From contig NCAP01000002.1 in assembly GCA_002255495.1 (NCBI GenBank), forward strand, positions 1-64,000: a stretch of 64,000 nt of DNA, given 5' to 3'. Positions 55,601-63,526 of the stretch are shown one piece after another. The position numbers were made by a program, and so were the translations under genes. Position 1 is the first letter of the stretch; each line of letters starts with the position of its first letter. The notes under the pieces are model-generated. The model was not told the DNA's origin. It did no database searches and worked only from the letters and a program-made list of their open reading frames with translations. Source of the DNA: Rhodospirillales bacterium 20-60-12. GTDB lineage: Bacteria; Pseudomonadota; Alphaproteobacteria; Acetobacterales; Acetobacteraceae.

Positions 55601-56284
55601 TTTATTTTGAACGATGCCCGCGATTTGACGATCACCGGTCCGGTCGTGGCCAATCAGGTCAGCATCACCTCGGTTGGACAGATGGTGCTCGATGGTGTGC
55701 CGGGCGGCGGATTATTCATCACCGGCACGATCGCGCCGATCAATCAGATCCTGCCGACGGCGCAGGATTCCGTCTTGAAAGTGATCAATGGGGACGTGCA
55801 GAATCTGGTGCAGACCGGTGTGTTCAACATCAATACCGGCTCAAGCCTCGCTCAGGCCCAGGCCGCCATCGGTGCACCGGCAACGATTTTCGTCACACTG
55901 ACCCCCAATGGCCGGGCGCGTTTTGCCGATTTGAACGGGCCGAGCGTGGAGATGGTGCTGGGTCTGGGCAGCGGCACGGCGAGCGGCCTGCTCAATCTCA
56001 ACCGGCTGGGTGTGATCGGCGGCGCGCAGGGACAGGTGAATTTCACCGGCACTCTGGGTAATATTCCAGGTCAGGCGGCGGCACATAATGGCAGCGTGTT
56101 TCCCTTCCCGCAGCCCAATTATCAATTCAATGCCTGCCCGCTTGGTTCAGTGAATTGCACGATCCTGCCGATCGAGACGGTGCCGCCCGGCAATCCGCTG
56201 GAGAGCTTCAATCTCTCGCCGTCGCGGCGCAAGAAGCTCGACCATGATGTGCAATTGCCTGGCATCGCAACGCGGGATTTCTGA
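46619..56284 (+). CDS. Giant repeat-rich TpsA exoprotein (filamentous haemagglutinin-like), downstream part
   Basis: The frame from the amber codon to 56284 is open for 3230 codons; the first usable start after it is the GTG at 46619. The beginning completes the TPS domain (VNFKQPDAAAIALNRVT, GRINANGQVVLINQSG). A very long series of beta-helical repeats then follows with recurrent IATLGNF, LALSSAGGI and GSITAN-like segments. The C-terminus (about residue 3150 onward) is non-repetitive and Pro/Arg-rich. Read as one gene with the N-terminal part it would encode about 3300 residues. The product is probably a surface adhesin or secreted fibre; alone, this part lacks a signal peptide. Confidence 0.85.
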   Translation: MNFKQPDAAAIALNRVTSPDASLIEGRINANGQVVLINQSGVVFAKGAQVNAQSLVVSTANISNKNFMAGNLAFDQAGKPGAKIVNNGAITVKQAGLAAFVAPQVANNGIITARLAHVVLAGAETFTLDLYGDQLISLDVTSAVRPVDFAGRKVAALVTNHGVIIADGGSIKLTAREADGLIQRLLNVGGTLRADSVGQSKGQITIDGVGGDIQIAGNLLARGPAPGSSGGTIGIDATGNVSVAKSARINASGAAGGGVVAVGTSIQRAVQGAVDTTAPRAAKVSIAQGAMINADATGSGNGGTITLLSAQRTDQGGALSAQGAGSGNGGMIETSSDGVISLSGTESVFADHGQSGEILLDPATLVVTAGNPQANPIGNTTFGSFNGPPNSSSNIAPSVLGGLSGNVVLKAANVIDVASAVSNTLGANFTLQSQGEVTIGANISLGGSLEIDAGSSIVINASVNAGGDLSMTAGQTVPGGGITEQSAGIINTPLLSLASDGSVLLGNVGNAISSLTGASLNNGNFTLQDATALSVTNTIAANNISLIDSAAGGLQFGAGAGSTATAGVLSVGTGGGVALIANNLGSLVSGNTIIAPSGTIALAPFTPGDAIEIGTAATSGLAISPGFLASLDTTANELAIGGFSSFVAGALNIDTALTSFANLAFTGSSLVTDHASLSATDINVTGGGIAFDAAVNAANALSLSSHGGVSQTAAITAGTLAGTLSTGTLALTNSANAITDLGNITIAGGDLALADKHALTVQGAVSAQNIALTDQTSLGIGDAVKQGTLAAGTSGAVDLVADAIGVGNAGSTIIAPSGTIAFAPYTSGAALEIGNALLFNGLELATPLLASLDTSANLLAFGSVGSFEAGSINIDSAPPSVQNIAFIGTGGVTDNAGLLATNVTLEGSSLALDDTIDAAGTLDLLSAGGASQTAPFAAAVLAGSLGTNTTLANTLNSVSELGNITATGAFDLFDNAALNIAGAVSVGTSLTLGGNAVSEASTGAVVAGLFTGSHSATVDLSNGSNNIADLSNITITGGDFRLDDAQALGVLGSVSADNITLAGANGLTLGGATLAGLLSAGNAGAIDLAFDNFATGTAGGTISAPAGTIAVAPFAANGVLDVNVALAGLLGTSANVLVFGTASGHEAGSLTIASALASFASLSFVSSGGITDQASIGAQTIAFNGTSLSLGPIDAISLLDLVAGNGGVSQTSAVTAGTLIGSAGTGGVALTDSLNAIGTLAGFTVTNGAFDLTDSGSLALAGPLAASNASLSAASLGITGSLIIGNDLAFGGGGVSEAGAGVINTGTLSGGASATVDLSGGTNSITNLGNFVVSSGNLLIADQPLLHIIGTARAATIGLSLAAGAVETTLGALDASLLESIGNFAGNAVLQAGANSISTLGNFIVNGGSLQFADMTPVTLAGTVSASNISLTDASTIGSDILFAGQVSTGTLNLDSANGVAQSTGSAIDVSLLTGSVGNGLVDLTEGLNTMISIGSFDVPNGDFNLSTSSGLLVSGALSASNIGLTAQSITIGGTLSAPNIVEFSSANGVSETRVGVIDAGTLTNGLAGITGNVLLGNSVNNIAHLGPLSLTNGDLQLSDNAPLSLVNIISARNISLADSGVLTLDGTLNAAPSAAVNLLANGFAVGAGGTILTSGGTVSIGAFTASDMIDVGGTALSAGTLDIATGLLGAISSNVADLVIGSAAGGAINMTGPVTFAAQTIALVGAGVMIGNTLVAPGVLDIQSSAGIGQTATGVIAANTLVGSAKSAIALTDPQNSIAVIGSLSTPGDFALTDSASLAVNGKLTGAALAMIDSNAAGLAVNGTLSAGASGAVTINSDALSAGAAGVVQGNIVTLAPFTGTNAVVLAGAAANELNIGQAFLSAIGTNAATLDIGTSIGSLDVAGPVSVATQNLLLSGAAINFAGNLTAADHLTLASAAAITQISGSITATDLQSGALLGGPVSLTDANAIGTLGNFAVTGGDFALTDGGSLSVIGTVRANDITFSAGNLALQSGSIGTGTLALYSGGTINQTGGTISANILTSDGQTEQGDVSLGGANNNINTLGPFAALGNITLADASPLAIAGTVATGQTLALADLGGISETTGVIDVGQLTSDGMAIGGGVTFGNANSINTLGGFTLNSGLFDLNNNAAIDVAGTVNVPVMTLTAPNIAISGQVTALNTLVLGSAGPINETGGITTVYLSDNGTPIGGAVNLTGGNEIATLGNFAVTTTGVNLTDNQNLSVQGTVSGPSVDLAASSLSIAAAGVVTANTATLAATGISGGLGIGGFVDATTNLALASKGGIGESGSITTQLLTSAGSISGGPVNLTGSNQIATLGSFTAGQALDIIDGSALSLVGDVTAPSATLAGVGLAFSAGSISTGTLALGSSAGISQSGGVIDASILVDTGNAITGPVALTGSNSIANIGNFAGNGDVSLNDGSALSIIGTLGAANTLNLAGSGPISENGGVIAATLLTSGSGPIGGAVVLNGANQIGTLGAFAVSTGSLVVNDSGALDMAGAVSGPAVSLSAAGLAINNLVSAAGEILLSSAGTLAIGNAGIVEANTLALASSAGITETGSIVAALLTSNNNPIAGAIALTGSNNITDIGNFDATSSLALNDLTALTFSGPVNAADMAVNAAGITVDHLVSASNSVSLNSTGSLDVAAGGTIDAPQVTLAATGTTAGIGIEGLVSASSGLVLASNDGVSESGSIDTANLSSSGAITGNAALTGNNQIATLGHFGATGGDLSIDDVSFLTIAGAVNAPNASFTADGLAISGSITANGTVELGSQAGITESGGISALHLASNGAVKGNVDLTGINHLGNIDNFTLSNGDFNVTNAQLLGIDGAVSANNISIATQGLALTGAINTGNLVIGSDGEIAQAAASNVTATQLSSNGVINGVTDLLGRNHIATLGNMAVVNGQFALNDLAGLVVNGVLSDPGNIVLNDSTTIIQTGGSISTATLSGSAGTLAKFDLANQIGTLGSFILQDSTFILNDARDLTITGPVVANQVSITSVGQMVLDGVPGGGLFITGTIAPINQILPTAQDSVLKVINGDVQNLVQTGVFNINTGSSLAQAQAAIGAPATIFVTLTPNGRARFADLNGPSVEMVLGLGSGTASGLLNLNRLGVIGGAQGQVNFTGTLGNIPGQAAAHNGSVFPFPQPNYQFNACPLGSVNCTILPIETVPPGNPLESFNLSPSRRKKLDHDVQLPGIATRDF
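47930..55700 (+). repeat. Degenerate in-frame repeats in tpsA
   Basis: The protein shows many recurring units of roughly 70-95 residues containing a T/N-LGNF-like strand, an L-x-D-x-x-x-L segment (for example FALTDGGSLSVIG) and a GV/GI-x-E/Q-S strand. Units are recognisable at protein level but diverged at DNA level. This is typical of a right-handed beta-helix of a TpsA exoprotein. Confidence 0.65.
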
Positions 56285-56286
56285 TC

Positions 56287-59200
56287 ATGAAAATATATCT
56301 CATCCCGGCTTTGTCGATGTTGCTGGCCTTGGGCTCATGCGCCCGGCCACCGGCCAGCGCTTATGAGGCGGCCAGCCAAACGAACGCCCAGGGGCCGGCT
56401 GTGTCGGCGATCGATCTGGGGAAAAATAGTGCCGGCGAATCCTGCACTGCCCAGCGCCGCGCGGATGGCGCTGCGGTCTATTGCGGCAGTTGGGATCAAC
56501 CGAGTGCGAATGTTCTGGTCGGGCCGGCCGCTCAGCCCGGTCAATTGCCGTCACTGGCCACGGCGAGCCCGTGGCGGGCCGCCTTGGAGGCGCAATATGC
56601 CTGCGGCGCGCCGAGTGCCGCGACGATTCTGGGCAATGACCCGGCACAAATTCTCTCTTGCACCCAGCGGATCGGCGGCTGGCCGCACGTTGCCCTGGTC
56701 AGCCTGATCGGCGGGCGCATTTATTATGCCGATGGCGTATTGCCCGCACTGCCCGCCATGCAGCGGGCCGTCGGTGTGGTCAGTGGTGTGTTACCTGCCC
56801 AATCGGCGAGTTCGGCGTCGGTCGCTGGCGCCGATCAATTATTGGCAACCCGGCTGGCCGCGGAAGCCTTCTCGTCGGGCGATATCGGCCATTACGAGGC
56901 TTTGATGCAATTGGGCAGCACGGCCAATCAGGCCGAGGATTTTCCGGCCTCCGCCACCGCCTATCGGGCGGCCTTGGCGTTGCAGCAAAAATCCCTCGGT
57001 GCGGCCAACCCCAATACCGCCGCCCCGATGACCGATCTGGCTTTGCAATTATCCGATGAGGGCCGCTACGATCAGGCCGACACGCTATTCGCCCAGGCCG
57101 CCTTGCTCGCGCCCTATGCCGCCGATCCGACGGCGGAAGCGCAATTGCTGCATGACCGCGCGCTCGATGCGCTCAATCAGGGGCAGGATCAAAAGGCGCT
57201 TCAACTGCTGGGTCAGGCCCACGATGCCTATGCTGCCCTGGTGCCGGCGCAATTGCTGCAGGCCCGGCCGGCGGCCGATGCCAATCCGGTGCTCGCGCAA
57301 TTGACTCAGTCGAGCGCCGGCGGCGGTGGGCAGGATCAATCGACATTGACCAGTCCGGTCACTCAGCAGGCCCTGCTCGGCGTGCTGGAGACGCTGCGCT
57401 ATAAATCGATCGTGCTCGCGCAATTGGGCGACAAGGCGGGATCGGTTGCGGCGATCCGCGAGGCCAATGAGATTGCCGCCAGTAACGGCATCGCCTCGCC
57501 GATTCTGGACGCACGGCTGAATCGGACCAGCGCCTCGATCGATGAGCGCATCGGCGATGCGGGCGGTGCGGCGGCTCAATTGGCGGCGGCGCAAAGTGAT
57601 TTTGAAGCGGCATTGCCAGGCTCCCGTCCGGTGGCGGAAACCCAATTGCTGCGGGCGGGTGCTTTGGCTCGCCAAGGCGACGGGGCAGCCGCTTTGTCCG
57701 CTTGCCGCAGCGGCATCGGGCTATTGCGGCAATTGCGGCTGGGCACCTCGGCCCGGCTGATCGAACCGTGCCTCGATGTGGAATATAAAGCCGCCCTGGC
57801 TGATCCCGCGTCAGCCCAGGCCGATTATACCGCCATGTTCGAAATGGCCGAGCTGGCGCAGGGCAGCGTGACCAGCCAGGAAATTGCCCAGGCTTCGGCC
57901 CGGCTTTCGGCGAATGCGAAAGATCCGAAAGTGGCCAGCGCCATTCGCGCGCGCCAGGATGCGGCGGCCCATCTGGCCGCCTTGTATCGCAAGCGCGACG
58001 AATTGCAGCAGGGCGGGCCCGGCGTGAAGCCGACGACCCCGGCCGAGCTTGCCGCCTTTGATCAGAAAATCGCCGCTGCCAACACGAATTTGCAGCAGGC
58101 TGATCTGGCGGTGCAGGCCGCGGCGCCGAATTTCGGGCAATTGGTCCAGCAGGTGGTGCCGGCGCGTGCGGTGCTGAATTTGCTGCGCCCGCATGAGGCG
58201 TTTCTCGGCATTACGTTGACCAGCGATCATGCGTGGCTGTTTTTGTTGCAGAACCAGAGACTGCAAGTGGCGCGCAGCGATGTCGGGACGCCGGGCATGA
58301 CGAAATTGGTCAATGCCGTGCGCGCCAGCATCGAGCCCACCCAGGCCGGCTTGCCGCCTTTCGCGATGCAAGATGCCAGTGCCATCTATCAGGCGACGAT
58401 CGCGCCGTTCGCAGCCTCGCTCACGCACACATCCTCGCTTGTGGTCGCCCCCTCCGGCCCACTTTTGTCCCTGCCTTTCGCGCTGCTGCCGACCGGCCCG
58501 GCCAAGCCGGATGATCTGGCCGATGCACCCTGGCTGGTGCGGACCAAAACGCTCGCTTATGTGCCGGCCGCAGCAAACTTCGTCAGTTTGCGCAAAATCG
58601 CAGGCGATTCCCGGGCGACCAAACCGTGGTTCGGGTTCGGTGATTTCCATGCGGTCAGTCTGGCGCAGGCCAAAGCGACCTTCGATGGACCCTCGTGCGG
58701 CGAAAGTGCCAGCCTGTTCGCCGGCCTGCCGAAATTGCCCTTCGCCAAGCTCGAACTGGCCGCCGCTGCCGGGATTTTCGGCGCCGGGCCGCAGGATGAG
58801 CTGACCGGGGCTGCCTTCACCGTGCCGGCGGTGGAAGCGGCCGATTTGAAGGATTTCCGCATCCTGCATTTCGCCACCCATGCGCTGCTGCCGAGCGATC
58901 TGCCCTGCGCCAGTGAACCCGCCATTGTGACCTCCGCGCCCGCGGGCGCGAAATCGGCCAATCGGGCGATGTTGACCAGTTCGGATGTCACCAATTTGCA
59001 TCTCGATGCGGATCTGATCCTGCTTTCAGCGTGTAATACGGGTGGTTCGGATGGCCGGGCCGGCGGCGAAGCGCTGACCGGGTTGGCGCGCAGTTTTTTC
59101 TATGCCGGCGCGCGTGGCTTGATGGTGACGCAATGGTCGGTGAATGATCAGGTCTCGGCCTATCTGGTGGCGAGCACCTTGCAGGATCTCAAATCGGGCG

Positions 59201-59406
59201 AGGACGGCGGCTCGGCCAGCAGTCTGCGCGCCGCGCAACTCGCTTTGATCAATGGCGCCGGGCACGGCATGCCGGCCAACCTCGCCAATCCGTTCTTCTG
59301 GGCAGCCTTCGTGGTGATCGGCGATGGCGGCAAAATCGCCGGATCCTCATTGGCCGATGCTCAGGCCCGGCAGGGTGTTTCGGATTCCGGCAAAGCCGGA
59401 TTATAA
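56287..59406 (+). CDS. CHAT-domain lipoprotein with TPR region
   Basis: The 1039-residue product has a lipoprotein signal (LALGSC, Cys18), TPR-like helices (about 195-300; AEDFPASATAYRAALALQQKSLGAANPNTA), a helical linker and a C-terminal CHAT domain. The CHAT caspase-like dyad is visible as His in ILHFATHALL and Cys in ILLSACNTGGSDGRAGGEAL, followed by ARGLMVTQWSVND. The gene starts 2 bases after tpsA and is followed 8 bases later by a kinase gene, so it is very likely in the same transcription unit. A maturation protease for the exoprotein is a reasonable hypothesis. Similar CHAT proteins beside TPS genes occur in other bacteria (recalled, not checked). Confidence 0.85.
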   Translation: MKIYLIPALSMLLALGSCARPPASAYEAASQTNAQGPAVSAIDLGKNSAGESCTAQRRADGAAVYCGSWDQPSANVLVGPAAQPGQLPSLATASPWRAALEAQYACGAPSAATILGNDPAQILSCTQRIGGWPHVALVSLIGGRIYYADGVLPALPAMQRAVGVVSGVLPAQSASSASVAGADQLLATRLAAEAFSSGDIGHYEALMQLGSTANQAEDFPASATAYRAALALQQKSLGAANPNTAAPMTDLALQLSDEGRYDQADTLFAQAALLAPYAADPTAEAQLLHDRALDALNQGQDQKALQLLGQAHDAYAALVPAQLLQARPAADANPVLAQLTQSSAGGGGQDQSTLTSPVTQQALLGVLETLRYKSIVLAQLGDKAGSVAAIREANEIAASNGIASPILDARLNRTSASIDERIGDAGGAAAQLAAAQSDFEAALPGSRPVAETQLLRAGALARQGDGAAALSACRSGIGLLRQLRLGTSARLIEPCLDVEYKAALADPASAQADYTAMFEMAELAQGSVTSQEIAQASARLSANAKDPKVASAIRARQDAAAHLAALYRKRDELQQGGPGVKPTTPAELAAFDQKIAAANTNLQQADLAVQAAAPNFGQLVQQVVPARAVLNLLRPHEAFLGITLTSDHAWLFLLQNQRLQVARSDVGTPGMTKLVNAVRASIEPTQAGLPPFAMQDASAIYQATIAPFAASLTHTSSLVVAPSGPLLSLPFALLPTGPAKPDDLADAPWLVRTKTLAYVPAAANFVSLRKIAGDSRATKPWFGFGDFHAVSLAQAKATFDGPSCGESASLFAGLPKLPFAKLELAAAAGIFGAGPQDELTGAAFTVPAVEAADLKDFRILHFATHALLPSDLPCASEPAIVTSAPAGAKSANRAMLTSSDVTNLHLDADLILLSACNTGGSDGRAGGEALTGLARSFFYAGARGLMVTQWSVNDQVSAYLVASTLQDLKSGEDGGSASSLRAAQLALINGAGHGMPANLANPFFWAAFVVIGDGGKIAGSSLADAQARQGVSDSGKAGL

Positions 59407-59414
59407 ATCAGGTC

Positions 59415-61229
59415 ATGGAGCCTGATAAACTTGGCAAATACGAGCTGCGCCGGACCTTGGGCAAAGGGGCGATGGGGGTGGTGTATGAAGGGTTCGACCC
59501 GATCATCGCCCGCCGCGTTGCCATCAAGACCGTGCGCCTGCCCGACCCGGATGATCTGGACGCGCAGGAGGAGTTGGCGCGTTTCAAGCGCGAGGCGCAG
59601 GCCGCCGGCCGGCTGACCCATCCGAACATCGTCGGCGTCTTTGATTATGGCGAAACGCCTGAGCTTGCTTACATCGTCATGGAATTCGTCGATGGGCAGA
59701 CGCTGAAGGCCCCGCTGGATCGCCATGAACGCATGGCGATCGGCGATATCGTGCGGGTGATGGATGATTTGCTGCGCGGCCTTGCCTACAGCCATGAGAA
59801 CGGCGTGATCCATCGCGATATCAAGCCGGCGAATATCATGATCACCAGTGATAATCGGGTGAAAATCGCCGATTTCGGAGTGGCGCGGATCGAGAGCAGC
59901 TCGATGACTCAGGCCGGGACCATGATCGGCACGCCCTCTTATATGTCGCCCGAGCAATTCATGGGCCAGGCGATCGATGCGCGCACCGATCTCTATGCGT
60001 CGGGCGTGCTGCTCTATCAATTGCTGACCGGGGAAAAACCGTTCGAGGGCTCGGTGACCTCGATCATGCATAAAGTGCTCAATACCGAGCCGCCGGCACC
60101 CTCGGCCTTGTCGGTCACCGCGACGCCGGCGCTGGATGCGGTGGTCAGACGCGCGATGGCCAAACGGCCGGAAGAGCGCTTTGCCACGGCGCAGGATTTT
60201 GCCGCCGCCTTGAACGAGGCCGCGGCGGGCGGCGAGAGTATTGGCCTGTCGATGTCGTTCGGCGAGGCGGATCACGACGCGACGATCATTGCCGCCGCCC
60301 CGCGCAAAGTGGCACCCGCAACGTTGCCGGCTGATATGCAAGCTGCGGTCCCGGCGGCCATAATGCCGGCCAAGCCAGGCAGCAAAATGCCGCTTGTGAT
60401 CGGTGCTGCGGTTGTTTTGCTGCTCGCGGCCGGGGCTGGGGTTTTTCTGCTCTCGGGTCACAAGGCGGCGCCTGTCGCGCAGATCAATCCGCAGCCCGGC
60501 GCGCCGCCGGTTATCACTGCACCTTCGGCCCCGAGTGTGGCGCAAATTCAAGGCGACCTGACCGATGCCACGACCGGGCTGCATTGCGCCTTGCTGCACG
60601 TCAATGCGCTCTCGGGCCATGCGGTCACGCTCGGCGGCCTGGTCGGTAGCGCCGGGCCGGATACCGCACTCGCGACGGCGATGAGGGCGTTGCCGGTGCC
60701 GGTCGATGTCCGCGCGCGGGCCTTCTCGGGTCCTTATTGCAGCGTGCTCGATACGTTGGCGCCGTTTGATGATGTGCTCGCACCCGCCGCTGCGCGGGTG
60801 GGTGTGGTGTTGGCAGGTGCCACGCAAGCAGGTGGGGTGAGCACCTTGAAAGACGGCGACCTGATCAAGCTCGCGATCACGACACCCGATTTCCCGGCCT
60901 ATATCTCGGTCGATTATTTCTCCCATGACGGCTCGGTGTCGCATATTTTCCCGAGTTCCACGCTGCCCGATACGCTCTACCCGCCGCAATCCTCCATGGT
61001 GCCCGGTGATCCGAAGGTCGATGGCGGGGCGATCGGCGCAGTCGGGCCGCCTTATGGTGAAGATATGGTGATTGTCGTGGCCAGCCCAGCACCGCTCTTT
61101 GCCACGCCGCCAACGGCCACGACCGCCAGCACCTATCTGCCGGCACTGGCCCAGGCGTTGCAGCAAGCTCGCGCCAATGGCGGCAAAATCGCCGTCTCGG
61201 CGATGTTGCTTGACACCACGGCGAAATAG
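59415..61229 (+). CDS. Membrane Ser/Thr protein kinase with DUF4384-like periplasmic domain
   Basis: The 604-residue product begins with a Hanks-type kinase domain (residues 8-275): glycine loop GKGAMGVVYEG, VAIKTV, the catalytic HRDIKPANIM, DFG in IADFGVAR, and the activation segment GTPSYMSPEQ. A single membrane helix at about 324-346 (LVIGAAVVLLLAAGAG) separates it from a C-terminal region of about 250 residues with a DUF4384-like part (LKDGDLIKLAITTPDFPAYISVDYF). That part would lie in the periplasm. The kinase is thus built to signal between envelope and cytoplasm. Its place after tpsB-tpsA-CHAT suggests that it controls or senses export. Confidence 0.88.
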   Translation: MEPDKLGKYELRRTLGKGAMGVVYEGFDPIIARRVAIKTVRLPDPDDLDAQEELARFKREAQAAGRLTHPNIVGVFDYGETPELAYIVMEFVDGQTLKAPLDRHERMAIGDIVRVMDDLLRGLAYSHENGVIHRDIKPANIMITSDNRVKIADFGVARIESSSMTQAGTMIGTPSYMSPEQFMGQAIDARTDLYASGVLLYQLLTGEKPFEGSVTSIMHKVLNTEPPAPSALSVTATPALDAVVRRAMAKRPEERFATAQDFAAALNEAAAGGESIGLSMSFGEADHDATIIAAAPRKVAPATLPADMQAAVPAAIMPAKPGSKMPLVIGAAVVLLLAAGAGVFLLSGHKAAPVAQINPQPGAPPVITAPSAPSVAQIQGDLTDATTGLHCALLHVNALSGHAVTLGGLVGSAGPDTALATAMRALPVPVDVRARAFSGPYCSVLDTLAPFDDVLAPAAARVGVVLAGATQAGGVSTLKDGDLIKLAITTPDFPAYISVDYFSHDGSVSHIFPSSTLPDTLYPPQSSMVPGDPKVDGGAIGAVGPPYGEDMVIVVASPAPLFATPPTATTASTYLPALAQALQQARANGGKIAVSAMLLDTTAK

Positions 61230-61344
61230 ACCGGCAAAATCGACAAAGAGGGTGTTGTTGTAAAACGATCACGCTCTGGCCAAGCTTGACCGATCGGGCT
61301 TGCGGCCATAGGACCCCGGGCAGGTTCGGCAAGAGGATGTGAAG
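61230..61344. other. Gap between kinase and argB with family B fragment
   Basis: At 61247-61290 there is a partial, inverted family B fragment (AAAACGATCACGCTCTGG then GACCGATCG). The argB ribosome site AAGAGGA lies at 61331-61337. No gene is visible. Confidence 0.45.
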
Positions 61345-62247
61345 ATGGAAATTGCGCCGCAGGTGAATGCTACGGCCACCGAACAGGCGCGCATCGTCGC
61401 GCGCGCTCTGCCCTATCTGCGCCGCTATGCCGGTGCCACGATCGTCGTGAAATATGGCGGGCACGCAATGGGCGAAGAGCATCTGGCCGAGGAGTTTGGC
61501 CGCGATATTGCCTTGCTCAAGCAGGTCGGCATCAACCCTGTCGTCGTGCATGGCGGCGGGCCGCAGATCAACGCGATGCTCAAGCGCCTTGCCATCCAAT
61601 CGACATTTGTCGATGGCCTGCGGGTCACTGACGGGGCGATGGTGGAAGTGGTCGAGATGGTTCTGGCGGGGACGGTGAACAAGCATGTCGCCGGGCTGAT
61701 CAACCGGGCCGGCGCACTGGCGGTGGGCATATGCGGCAAGGATGGCGGGCTGATCCGGGCGCGCAAATTGCAGCGCACCAAACGCGATCCGGGCAGTAAC
61801 ATCGAGCAGATGCTCGATTTGGGTTTTGTCGGCGAGCCCGAGCATGTCGATGTGCGGGTGATCCATGCCCTCACCGGCGCCGGGCTGATCCCGGTCATTG
61901 CCCCGGTCGGCTCGGGTGCTGATGGCGCGACTTATAATATCAATGCCGATACCGTAGCCGGTGCGATTGCAGGCGCCCTGGGGGCGACGCGCTTGCTGAT
62001 GCTGACCGACGTGCCGGGTGTGATGGATAAACAGCGGGTTCTGATGCCCGAATTGAGCCTCAATGACATCGAAACCCTGATGGCGGATGGCACGATTTCC
62101 GGCGGCATGATCCCGAAGGTGGAAACCTGTGCCGCCGCCGTGCGCGCCGGGGTGCGCGGGGCGACCATTCTCGATGGCCGCATGCCGCACGCCTGTTTGC
62201 TGGAATTATTCACCGAAGGCGGCATCGGCACCATGATCCGCGCCTGA
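61345..62247 (+). CDS. argB: Acetylglutamate kinase
   Basis: ArgB phosphorylates N-acetylglutamate, the second step of arginine synthesis. The 300-residue product has the family [10 protein letters not shown] near residue 35, [13 protein letters not shown] with the substrate loop, and [20 protein letters not shown]-like C-terminal region. I chose the ATG at 61345 with AAGAGGA seven bases upstream; a GTG two codons earlier is less likely. Confidence 0.95.
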   Translation: MEIAPQVNATATEQARIVARALPYLRRYAGATIVVKYGGHAMGEEHLAEEFGRDIALLKQVGINPVVVHGGGPQINAMLKRLAIQSTFVDGLRVTDGAMVEVVEMVLAGTVNKHVAGLINRAGALAVGICGKDGGLIRARKLQRTKRDPGSNIEQMLDLGFVGEPEHVDVRVIHALTGAGLIPVIAPVGSGADGATYNINADTVAGAIAGALGATRLLMLTDVPGVMDKQRVLMPELSLNDIETLMADGTISGGMIPKVETCAAAVRAGVRGATILDGRMPHACLLELFTEGGIGTMIRA

Positions 62248-62297
62248 TTGCGCGCGATAGGCTTTGGATTGGCGCGCTGCGGCGTTTGGGGTAGGGG

Positions 62298-62894
62298 ATG
62301 GCCATGGCACGTATTTCAGAACTGACACGGGTTACCAGCGAAACCTCGATCAGCCTGCGGCTTGATCTGGACGGCACCGGGCAGGTCGAGGTCAGCACGG
62401 GGGTTGGGTTTTTCGATCATATGCTCACTGCGCTGGGCCGCCATGGCCGGTTCGATCTGAGCATCGAGGCCGATGGCGACTTGCATATCGATGCGCATCA
62501 TACGGTCGAGGATGTCGGGATCGTGCTCGGCCAGGCGGTGCGTCAGGCTTTGGGCGAGAAACGCGGCATTGTCCGCTTCGGCCAGGCGGTGGTGCCGATG
62601 GACGAGGCGCTCGTCGAAGTCGCAATCGATCTTTCGGGCCGCGCGCATGTCGCCTGGTCGGTCGGCTTCGAGCGGCCCATGCTGGGCGACATGGACACAC
62701 AATTGGTCGAGGAGTTTTTCCGCGCGTTTGGCGGCAACGCCTTGATCAATCTGCACGTCATTCAGCGCGCCGGCAGCAATGCGCATCACGTGGCCGAAGC
62801 CTGTTTCAAGGCTCTGGCGCGCGCCTTGCGCATGGCGGTGGCCATCGATCCGCTGGCAGGTGACGACGTGCCTTCGACCAAGGGCAGTCTATGA
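62298..62894 (+). CDS. hisB: Imidazoleglycerol-phosphate dehydratase
   Basis: HisB dehydrates imidazoleglycerol phosphate in histidine synthesis. The 198-residue length is that of the monofunctional enzyme. The metal-binding motifs FFDHMLTALGRHGRFDL, DAHHTVEDVGIVLGQA and NAHHVAEACFKALARAL are present. A second ATG at 62304 might be the true start. Its stop overlaps the hisH start (ATGA). Confidence 0.96.
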   Translation: MAMARISELTRVTSETSISLRLDLDGTGQVEVSTGVGFFDHMLTALGRHGRFDLSIEADGDLHIDAHHTVEDVGIVLGQAVRQALGEKRGIVRFGQAVVPMDEALVEVAIDLSGRAHVAWSVGFERPMLGDMDTQLVEEFFRAFGGNALINLHVIQRAGSNAHHVAEACFKALARALRMAVAIDPLAGDDVPSTKGSL

Positions 62895-63526
62895 TCGTTG
62901 CGGTTATCGATTATGGCAGCGGCAATCTGGCGTCCGCCGCACGCGGGCTGGAGGTTGCAGCCTTGCGCGCCGGCATCGCCGCCACGGTGATCGTAACCGA
63001 CGACCCAGGCGCAGTCGCACGCGCGGACAGGGTGGTGCTGCCGGGGCAGGGTGCGTTCGCCGATTGCGCGCACGGGCTTGCCGCACGGCCTGGACTGCAA
63101 GCGGCAATATTCGAGAAAATCGAGGCCGGTGCTCCTTATTTGGGTATTTGCGTGGGTATGCAATTGATGGCTGAGCGTGGCCTCGAACATCAGGTGACGC
63201 CTGGTTTTGGCTGGATCAAAGGCGATATTGCGCGGCTTGAGGCACCGGGTTTGCGCCTGCCGCATATGGGCTGGAACGAATTGCGCTTTGCCGTCGGCGG
63301 GCATGCATTGCTCGATGGATTATGCCCGGGTGATCATGTCTATTTCGTGCATTCTTACGCGCTGAGCGAGGGTGCTGATGAGGATATCATCGCGACCACC
63401 GATTATGGTGGCGCGGTGCCGGCAATGGTGGTGCGCGGCAATCGGGCCGGTGTGCAATTCCATGTCGAGAAAAGCCAGGATGTCGGGCTGCGGATTTTAG
63501 GTAATTTTCTGGGGTGGACGCCATGA
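62891..63526 (+). CDS. hisH: Imidazole glycerol phosphate synthase glutamine amidotransferase subunit HisH
   Basis: HisH supplies ammonia to HisF in imidazole glycerol phosphate synthesis. The 211-residue product has DYGSGNLASAARGLE, the class I amidotransferase nucleophile region YLGICVGMQLM with Cys, and the His-Gln-x-Glu type C-terminal motif VQFHVEKSQDVGL. It overlaps hisB and is itself overlapped by the acetyltransferase gene. Confidence 0.96.
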   Translation: MIVAVIDYGSGNLASAARGLEVAALRAGIAATVIVTDDPGAVARADRVVLPGQGAFADCAHGLAARPGLQAAIFEKIEAGAPYLGICVGMQLMAERGLEHQVTPGFGWIKGDIARLEAPGLRLPHMGWNELRFAVGGHALLDGLCPGDHVYFVHSYALSEGADEDIIATTDYGGAVPAMVVRGNRAGVQFHVEKSQDVGLRILGNFLGWTP

